Assembly: GCA_902802045.1 (NCBI GenBank)
Contig: CADCKQ010000004.1
Coordinates: forward strand, 62,001 to 126,000
Direction: 5' to 3'
DNA length: 64,000 nucleotides
DNA from: Oscillospiraceae bacterium
GTDB taxonomy: Bacteria > Bacillota > Clostridia > Oscillospirales > Oscillospiraceae
Shown: piece by piece, positions 58,871 to 64,000 of the stretch
How the letters are laid out: every line of letters starts with the position of its first letter
Position numbering within the stretch: the stretch's first letter is position 1
Notes under the pieces: generated by a model
Seen by the model: the letters and a program-made list of their open reading frames with translations, nothing else
Database searches by the model: none
Told to the model about the DNA's origin: nothing
Program-made: the position numbers and the translations under genes

Positions 58871-60145
58871 ATGATAAGATTCTATAACGGTAAAGTGCTG
58901 AGCTTTGAGGCCGGCCTCAAGATAGAAGACAAAGAGCTCTGGACGGACGGGAGAAACATTTCTTATATAGGTCCGAAGCCGGAGAGCCTGCCCGAATTTG
59001 AGCGAGAGATCGACCTCAAGGGCGACCTGATGCTGCCAGGCTTTAAGAACGCACATACCCACACGGCGATGACATTTTTAAGGTCCTACGCCGATGATCT
59101 GCCGCTTCAGGAGTGGCTGTACAACAAGGTCTTTCCGGAGGAGGCCAAGCTGACGCCGGAGGCTGTATATCTGTTCACCAAGCTGGGAATAATGGAATAC
59201 GTCTCGGGCGGTATAACGACCAGCTTCGACATGTACTATAAAAATGACGAATATATCCGGGCAAACCGCGAGTGCGGCTTCAGGACGGTCATCTGCTCGG
59301 CGCTGAACAATTTCGACGCGGATATAGAGAACATCGAGCGCGAATTTCTGAAGTTCAATGCTCCGGGAGATGACATGGCCGGGTACCGTCTCGGGATCCA
59401 TGCGGAGTATACGACTTCTATGGAGAGAATGGAATATCTTTTGTCGCTCGTGCACAAATACAAAGTCCCCGCCTTCACGCATATAAGCGAGACAAAGGCG
59501 GAGACTGAGGAGTGCATAGGCAGATACGGGCTCACGCCCCCGCAGCTTTTGGATAAGATCGGATTTTTCGACTACGGCGGAGGAGGCTTCCACTGCACCT
59601 GGTTCAATGATGAGGATATTGAGCTGTTCGCTGAAAAAGGCCTCTGGGCTGTGGCCAATCCGGCTTCCAATCTGAAACTCGCAAGCGGGATCGCTCCGCT
59701 GGAAAAGATGAGAAAGGCCGGTGTAAATCTCGCAATAGGGACAGACGGGCCCGCCTCGAATAACGCGCTCGATATGTTCAGGGAGATGTATCTCGCCTGT
59801 GTTACCCAGAAGCACATCTGCGAGGATGCTGCGGCTTTCAACGCAGACTTTGCTCTTGAGATGGCCTGCAAAAACGGTGCCGACTGCCTAGACCTTCCGC
59901 AGTGTGACGATCTCTCTGTCGGCAAGAGAGCGGACCTGACTGTCATAAACCTCAGAATGCCGAACATGCAGCCTCTGCACAACATATCCAAAAATATAGT
60001 TTTCGCGGGCTCCAAGGAGAATGTAAGGCTGACAATGATAAACGGAAAGATCCTATACGAGGACGGGCAGTATTTCCTCGGCTTCGAGCCTGAGGACCTC
60101 TACAGAGAAGTCAATGCATATGTAAAGGCGGAGATGAAGAATTGA
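58871..60145 (+). CDS. mtaD: 5-methylthioadenosine/S-adenosylhomocysteine deaminase-type amidohydrolase
   Basis: A 424-residue zinc amidohydrolase. The metal motif HTHTAM (His62, His64), the family block TAMTFLRSYADDLPLQEWL, HCTWFNDEDI and TDGPASNN are characteristic of MtaD. It would deaminate MTA or SAH, or a related adenosine. It begins four bases after murT and is probably co-transcribed. The neighbouring SAM-using radical enzymes are elsewhere, so the link to them is not direct. Confidence 0.85.
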   Translation: MIRFYNGKVLSFEAGLKIEDKELWTDGRNISYIGPKPESLPEFEREIDLKGDLMLPGFKNAHTHTAMTFLRSYADDLPLQEWLYNKVFPEEAKLTPEAVYLFTKLGIMEYVSGGITTSFDMYYKNDEYIRANRECGFRTVICSALNNFDADIENIEREFLKFNAPGDDMAGYRLGIHAEYTTSMERMEYLLSLVHKYKVPAFTHISETKAETEECIGRYGLTPPQLLDKIGFFDYGGGGFHCTWFNDEDIELFAEKGLWAVANPASNLKLASGIAPLEKMRKAGVNLAIGTDGPASNNALDMFREMYLACVTQKHICEDAAAFNADFALEMACKNGADCLDLPQCDDLSVGKRADLTVINLRMPNMQPLHNISKNIVFAGSKENVRLTMINGKILYEDGQYFLGFEPEDLYREVNAYVKAEMKN

Positions 60146-60195
60146 CCAACAAGATAGACCTGCACGCTCATACCATAGCCTCGCGCGGAGCCTGA
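60142..60195 (+). pseudogene. 5' remnant of a PHP-domain hydrolase gene
   Basis: From TTG at 60142, overlapping the amidohydrolase stop, an open frame reads MTNKIDLHAHTIASRGA and then stops at 60193. The KIDLHAHTIAS start is the metal-binding opening of PHP phosphoesterases such as YcdX. The rest of the gene is missing, and the opposite EamA gene begins to overlap three bases later. Confidence 0.45.
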
Positions 60196-60197
60196 GA

Positions 60198-61043
60198 TCA
60201 GGCAGTCTCTGACGACCCGCCCCTCGCAAGCCAGACGGTGATCGAGACAATTACAATGATCCCGCCTATGAGCGCGAAGGTGCCCGGACGCTCGCCGTCG
60301 AAGATCATAACCCAGACGGGATTGAGCAGGGGCTCTGCTGCGCTTAACAGCGAGCAGGCGAGCGGAGGACAGAGCTGAGAGGCTTTTACATAGAGAATAT
60401 AGGAGATCCCGAGCTGTACAACGCCGAGGATCAGAATGCAGGCGAGGGTCGTCAGATTAATGACTGGCCTCGTCGCTATTACGACCGGAAGTCCCGCGAG
60501 AAAAGCTACACACTGGCCGATGAGGATCGCGCTGAAGCGCATTTCGCCCTCCATGTTCCCGACACCGATGAACATCAAGGCCATCAGCACTCCGGAGAGT
60601 ATCGCGACGAAGTTGCCAAGAAGTCCCGAGGGCGTCAGCTTGTCAAAGAAGAAAAGGGCGATCCCGAAAAGAACTATAAGCACGACCGCAAGGTCCCTTC
60701 TGCGGATCTTCCTGTCATAGAAAGCGGCTGAAAAGAGCAGCACGAATACGGGGCAGGTAAACTGCAGGACGATGGCGTTCGCGGCAGTTGTGAGTTTGTT
60801 CGCGGCGGAGAAACAGACATATACAAAGCCGGTCAGGATTCCGGTTATTACCGTCTGTTTGCTGATGCAGAACCTGTAGCGTTTGATCATCATGTAGACT
60901 ACGAAGGTCAGGCCGGCTATAAGGCTTCTGATGCTTGCAATCGCCAGTCCGTTCCAGGGGAGAAGCTTCATGAATATGCCGGCAATGCTCCAGAGAGTCG
61001 CGCAAAGAAGCATCTCAAGCATCCCTATGTGCTCTTTTTTCAT
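60198..61043 (-). CDS. EamA/DMT-family permease
   Basis: A 281-residue permease with about ten membrane helices and an internal duplication of the EamA domain (1-140 and 145-281). Such transporters export amino acids, nucleosides or other metabolites. GAGGAG lies eight bases upstream of ATG. Substrate cannot be told from sequence. Confidence 0.9.
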   Translation of the reverse strand: MKKEHIGMLEMLLCATLWSIAGIFMKLLPWNGLAIASIRSLIAGLTFVVYMMIKRYRFCISKQTVITGILTGFVYVCFSAANKLTTAANAIVLQFTCPVFVLLFSAAFYDRKIRRRDLAVVLIVLFGIALFFFDKLTPSGLLGNFVAILSGVLMALMFIGVGNMEGEMRFSAILIGQCVAFLAGLPVVIATRPVINLTTLACILILGVVQLGISYILYVKASQLCPPLACSLLSAAEPLLNPVWVMIFDGERPGTFALIGGIIVIVSITVWLARGGSSETA

Positions 61044-61254
61044 ATTCTTCTCCTCAATTCTTCATCACTGCGCTTTGTTCCGCCTAAGCCGGAAGATATC
61101 CAATTATATGGTCGCTCTCAGGTCAAGTCAATACCGACTCAGAGAATAAATCCGCAGTGTGCACTCTTTTCTGAATGCGGGCTGTATGATATAATCATCT
61201 TCAATCAGACAGCAACTGATCTGCAGACCGGTTTTTAAGCAGGGGGATTCAGCC

Positions 61255-62526
61255 GTGAAACAGGAATTCGACAGATTTGATATGAAACGTCCGCCCGTGC
61301 GGACAAAGTGGTATTTAAGGCCGCTGACATACATTCTCAGCGCGCCGGACACATTTATTCACAGAACAAAGATCAGCCGCACAGGCACAGAGGGATTGAA
61401 GCCGCCTTATCTGATGCTGTGCAATCACAACGCGTTTATGGATTTCAAAGTAGCGACACGGACGATCTTTCCTCATCGCGCCAATTACGTGGTGGCCATT
61501 GACGGATTTATCGGCAGGGAAGAGCTTCTCCGGAACGTGGGGTGCATCTGCAAACGCAAATTCACCAATGATGTGACGCTGATCCGCCATTTGCGCCAGG
61601 TCATGCGTAATGGCGACGTACTTATTCTGTATCCGGAGGCACGTTATTCTCTTTGCGGGACGACAGCCGTCCTTCCGGGTTCTCTGGGAAAATTCTGCAA
61701 GCTGATGGACGTTCCCGTTGTCACGCTGATCTGTCACGGGCACCATGTCAATTCTCCTTTCTGGAATCTGCACGACAGGGGAGTCGCACCGACTGAAGCC
61801 GAATTCACTTTACTGTATTCAAAGGAGGAACTGAGGCAGGCAGAACCCTCAGAAATCAACCGGCGTATTGTTGAAGCATTCCAATACGATGATTTCGCCT
61901 GGCAGAAAGAACGCGGTATCCGGACGCCCTATGCAAAACGGGCTGAAGGACTCCACAAGGTCCTGTATCAGTGCCCGGCCTGCGGAACGGAATTCCGAAT
62001 GGCTTCGAAAGGGACCCGCCTTTTCTGCGAGGCATGCGGTAAAAGCTGGACCATGTCGGAACTCGGGGAACTGAGTGCGGACACCGGGGAGACCGAGTTC
62101 CCACACATTCCGGACTGGTATGAATGGGAGCGTGCCAATGTCCGCGCTCAGGTCGAGGCAGGAAACTATTCCAGCGGTGTTCTCCCGGTGACGGTGGATA
62201 CGCTGCCCAACGCAAAGAAGTTCATCCGTCTCGGCGAGGGAACGCTGGTACATGACATGAACGGTTTTACAGTCAGGGGAACGGATACAGAAGGCGATCC
62301 ATTTGAAATGATAAAGAACGTGCCCAGCCTGTATTCTTGTCATATAGAATACGAGTACTTGGGCAAGCACGGGGATTGCGTTGACTTGAATACGCTTGAG
62401 GACACCTGGTACATATATCCGCACGACTGCGACTTTTCCGTCACTAAGATGGCTCTCGCTACGGAGGAACTGTACTTTGCCTATCGGGAGAAGATAGGCA
62501 GGCCCTGTCCGAAAGGCCTTGCCTGA
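61255..62526 (+). CDS. Lysophospholipid acyltransferase with zinc ribbon
   Basis: A 423-residue PlsC-type acyltransferase. The catalytic HX4D motif is HNAFMD at 58-63, and FLYPEARYS-like motif III is at LYPEARYS near 124. The extra C-terminal part contains a Cys4 zinc ribbon (CPACG and CEACG near 240-265). It probably acylates lysophosphatidate at the membrane. The start codon is GTG with AGGGGG upstream. An extended -10 TGATATAAT near 61187 may be its promoter. Confidence 0.85.
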   Translation: MKQEFDRFDMKRPPVRTKWYLRPLTYILSAPDTFIHRTKISRTGTEGLKPPYLMLCNHNAFMDFKVATRTIFPHRANYVVAIDGFIGREELLRNVGCICKRKFTNDVTLIRHLRQVMRNGDVLILYPEARYSLCGTTAVLPGSLGKFCKLMDVPVVTLICHGHHVNSPFWNLHDRGVAPTEAEFTLLYSKEELRQAEPSEINRRIVEAFQYDDFAWQKERGIRTPYAKRAEGLHKVLYQCPACGTEFRMASKGTRLFCEACGKSWTMSELGELSADTGETEFPHIPDWYEWERANVRAQVEAGNYSSGVLPVTVDTLPNAKKFIRLGEGTLVHDMNGFTVRGTDTEGDPFEMIKNVPSLYSCHIEYEYLGKHGDCVDLNTLEDTWYIYPHDCDFSVTKMALATEELYFAYREKIGRPCPKGLA

Positions 62527-62532
62527 GCTTAA

Positions 62533-62667
62533 GTTTCACCTCAGCATGGCTCCCGGGAAACTGTTATACAGAAAGCGTTCAGCCCGAACCTGGGGATGGA
62601 TGTGATCTGCGGCCTTTACGATGAATATTACCGGCTGTACATTGAACTCGGGCTTGTGGAACAATAA
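62533..62667 (+). other. Possible gene remnant
   Basis: A 44-codon open frame after the acyltransferase ends with GLYDEYYRLYIELGLVEQ, which reads like a real protein C-terminus. There is no good start codon and no ribosome binding site. It may be the 3' scrap of a deleted gene. Confidence 0.25.
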
Positions 62668-62668
62668 A

Positions 62669-62699
62669 AAAGCCGCCCTTTCGGGCGGCTTCAATTTTT
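62669..62699. terminator. Bidirectional terminator
   Basis: AGCCGCCC and GGGCGGCT form a stem around TTTC. T-runs follow on both strands, ending the acyltransferase transcript and the leftward zinc-ribbon peptide gene. Confidence 0.8.
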
Positions 62700-62919
62700 A
62701 CTCCCAGATCTCGGTTACCCAGTAACCGTTGCTTTTTCTGAATGTCTTCAGACAACTTGCATTGCCGCATTGGAGGTAAGCGGAGTTGCCGGCAAGTACG
62801 CCTTTTCTGCAATAAGGACACAATGCTCCTCCGTAAATAATAGCGTTGGTAAATCTTGTTCCGCCTGCCGCTTTCTCAAGATCTTCGTCGCTCAGTACTA
62901 CTTTTTCTTCATCTGCCAT
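62698..62919 (-). CDS. Double-glycine leader protein with zinc-ribbon core
   Basis: A 73-residue protein. Residues 1-20 resemble a RiPP/bacteriocin leader (VVLSDEDLEKAAGG, Gly-Gly at 19-20). Residues 21-73 hold four cysteines in a zinc-ribbon layout (Cys34, Cys37, Cys51, Cys56). AAGGAG lies upstream of ATG and a strong terminator follows. No transporter, peptidase or modification enzyme is adjacent. It could be a small zinc-ribbon protein that only happens to end its first helix in AAGG, or an exported peptide. Confidence 0.65.
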   Translation of the reverse strand: MADEEKVVLSDEDLEKAAGGTRFTNAIIYGGALCPYCRKGVLAGNSAYLQCGNASCLKTFRKSNGYWVTEIWE

Positions 62920-63172
62920 GTCTATTTACTCCTTATGTTATATATTGATCCGGAACTTGATTTAATAATAAACCGCCGGAGACTGTTCGTCAACATCTGA
63001 GAAATATATTGCCGGAAGACAGTAAAAAAAGACATTAAAATCGTTATATTAATTAAGAAGCTGTATTTTTTTGACAATAGCGAGTTTACCGTATTGCAGT
63101 TTTATGATAAAATTCTTACAGAAGAACGTTTGTCAATTAATATAACTTAATTCAATAACGGAGGTTAAAAAG

Positions 63173-63253
63173 ATGAAAAAACTGATGTATGTAATCGGGG
63201 CCGCGCTGATAATCCTGGGCATTCTTGTGCTGATAAACGCTGTTATGATGTGA
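63173..63253 (+). CDS. 26-residue single-helix membrane peptide
   Basis: GGAGG (63160-63164) lies eight bases before ATG. The product is a two-lysine start followed by a hydrophobic helix (LMYVIGAALIILGILVLIN), as in small membrane proteins. It is 16 bases before the DUF4230 gene, so it may be a leader-like partner. Confidence 0.6.
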   Translation: MKKLMYVIGAALIILGILVLINAVMM

Positions 63254-63269
63254 GCTGAAGGTAAGAGGT

Positions 63270-63998
63270 ATGAGGAGGAAAATCGGAATTATCCCGATAC
63301 TGCTTGTTGTTATAGTCTGTCTGGCTGCAGGATATTATTTGGGGTATATGAAGCCCATTCCGTATATAAGCTCTTTGCTTCCGAAACCCGCCGTGACCGA
63401 GTCTCCTGCTCCCGAACAGCCAAAGCCTTACTCCGTTGAAGTGGATTTCAGCAAACCTATTCTGGAGAAGTCAGCCAGGACCAAACTGCTGACCGTTAAG
63501 ACACAGAAGATCTCTGCAGCCGGCGAGATCAAGGAGGAAGGCCTGTTTAACTGGGCAGTTTTCAGCAAGACAAAAGCAGTCGTTTACCACGGTCAGGCCA
63601 CGTTTTCCGTTGATCTCAGTAAGATCGGGGAAGATGATATCGTAATAAATAAGGATACCAGGACTATAGACGTATACGTCGAAGAGCCTGTCCTGAATAT
63701 CGAATATCTTCCGGAGGAAACAGAATTTTTCAGTACGAGCAACGGTCTTCTGACCTTCGGCGAGATGGACATCACGCCCGAAATGAACGCGCAGCTCGAG
63801 ACAAGCGCAAAAGAGCTGCTTTATGAATCAGTCTCGAAAGATGATACGGCGAGCAAAGAAGCGGAGAAGTTCGCAGAGCTTTCCATTCAGGAGATTTTTG
63901 AGCCCATAATCGTGGCTGCAGTCGACGCCGCTGTGTCGGAAGCAGCTGATCCGTATGCAGTTCCCGTTTATTACACTGTAAATGTGATCATAAAATGA
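63270..63998 (+). CDS. DUF4230 domain lipid/membrane-anchored protein
   Basis: A 242-residue protein with an N-terminal membrane anchor (5-27) and an extracellular DUF4230 domain (TVKTQKISAAGEIKE, YHGQATFSVDLSKI, DTRTIDVYVEEPVLN). The family is common in Firmicutes and function unknown. The start ATG follows AAGGTAAGAGG. It is 16 bases after a 26-residue membrane peptide gene. Confidence 0.88.
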   Translation: MRRKIGIIPILLVVIVCLAAGYYLGYMKPIPYISSLLPKPAVTESPAPEQPKPYSVEVDFSKPILEKSARTKLLTVKTQKISAAGEIKEEGLFNWAVFSKTKAVVYHGQATFSVDLSKIGEDDIVINKDTRTIDVYVEEPVLNIEYLPEETEFFSTSNGLLTFGEMDITPEMNAQLETSAKELLYESVSKDDTASKEAEKFAELSIQEIFEPIIVAAVDAAVSEAADPYAVPVYYTVNVIIK

Positions 63999-64000
63999 TC

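Overview
The window reads as a chromosome segment of an anaerobic Gram-positive Clostridia-type bacterium. The evidence is AAGGAGG-like ribosome binding sites, RNase Y, a MurT-type ligase, TrkA/TrkH, DUF1836 and DUF5058 proteins, lipoprotein-type secreted proteins, CCA-encoding tRNA genes, and many oxygen-sensitive Fe-S, radical-SAM and molybdenum enzymes. No 16S rRNA or species marker is present, so I do not name a genus. I see no prophage, transposase or CRISPR array.

Layout. 0-2.4 kb: an acetyltransferase/serine-hydrolase fusion behind a long attenuator leader (T-box-like), two tRNA-Ser genes and a tRNA-Ser remnant. 2.4-19 kb: housekeeping and signalling genes (MarR, beta-CASP RNase, amino-acid binding lipoprotein, HflX, YigZ-like, RNase Y, TrkH/TrkA, two flavoproteins) and an adenylating enzyme-ACP-thioesterase cassette. 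19-26 kb: molybdenum cofactor synthesis (MoaE-like, Mog, MoaC, MoaA, MoeA-like), molybdate import (ModABC) and a di-Mop molbindin. 26.7-41 kb: a long leftward cluster around a molybdenum hydroxylase, carrying the accessory families known in Desulfovibrio vulgaris as DVU_1551-DVU_1559 (TrsS radical SAM, TrsM methyltransferase, CoA ligase-like protein, redox protein, C-GCAxxG-C-C protein), plus cysteine desulfurase, XdhC and a cytidylyltransferase fused to a ModE-like winged helix. 41-64 kb: Sel1 lipoprotein, a 300-bp array of hairpins built on TGACAG, DacA-type peptidase, esterase, M20 peptidase with a DUF5058 transporter-like pair, a candidate metal-regulated C-rich small RNA, PrsW, a MotA/MotB-like pair, beta-helix lipoprotein, MurT without an adjacent GatD, an MTA/SAH-deaminase-type amidohydrolase, transporters and envelope proteins.

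How the genes fit together. ModABC brings in molybdate. MoaA/MoaC/MoaE/Mog/MoeA-like build Moco, the MocA-like domain adds cytosine, and cysteine desulfurase with XdhC would supply the sulfido ligand for insertion into the 924-residue hydroxylase. The Trs genes probably mature or partner the enzyme. All positions where relatives of TrsS and TrsM may carry selenocysteine are cysteine here. Four near-identical copies of TACAAnTTGCA lie at the modA, mocA and hydroxylase control regions, which suggests one regulator for import and maturation. The ModE-like domain fused to MocA is the obvious candidate.

All calls come from reading translations and motifs by eye. No database search, RNA folding program or comparative genomics was run. 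The DVU and Trs family names are recalled from established nomenclature.
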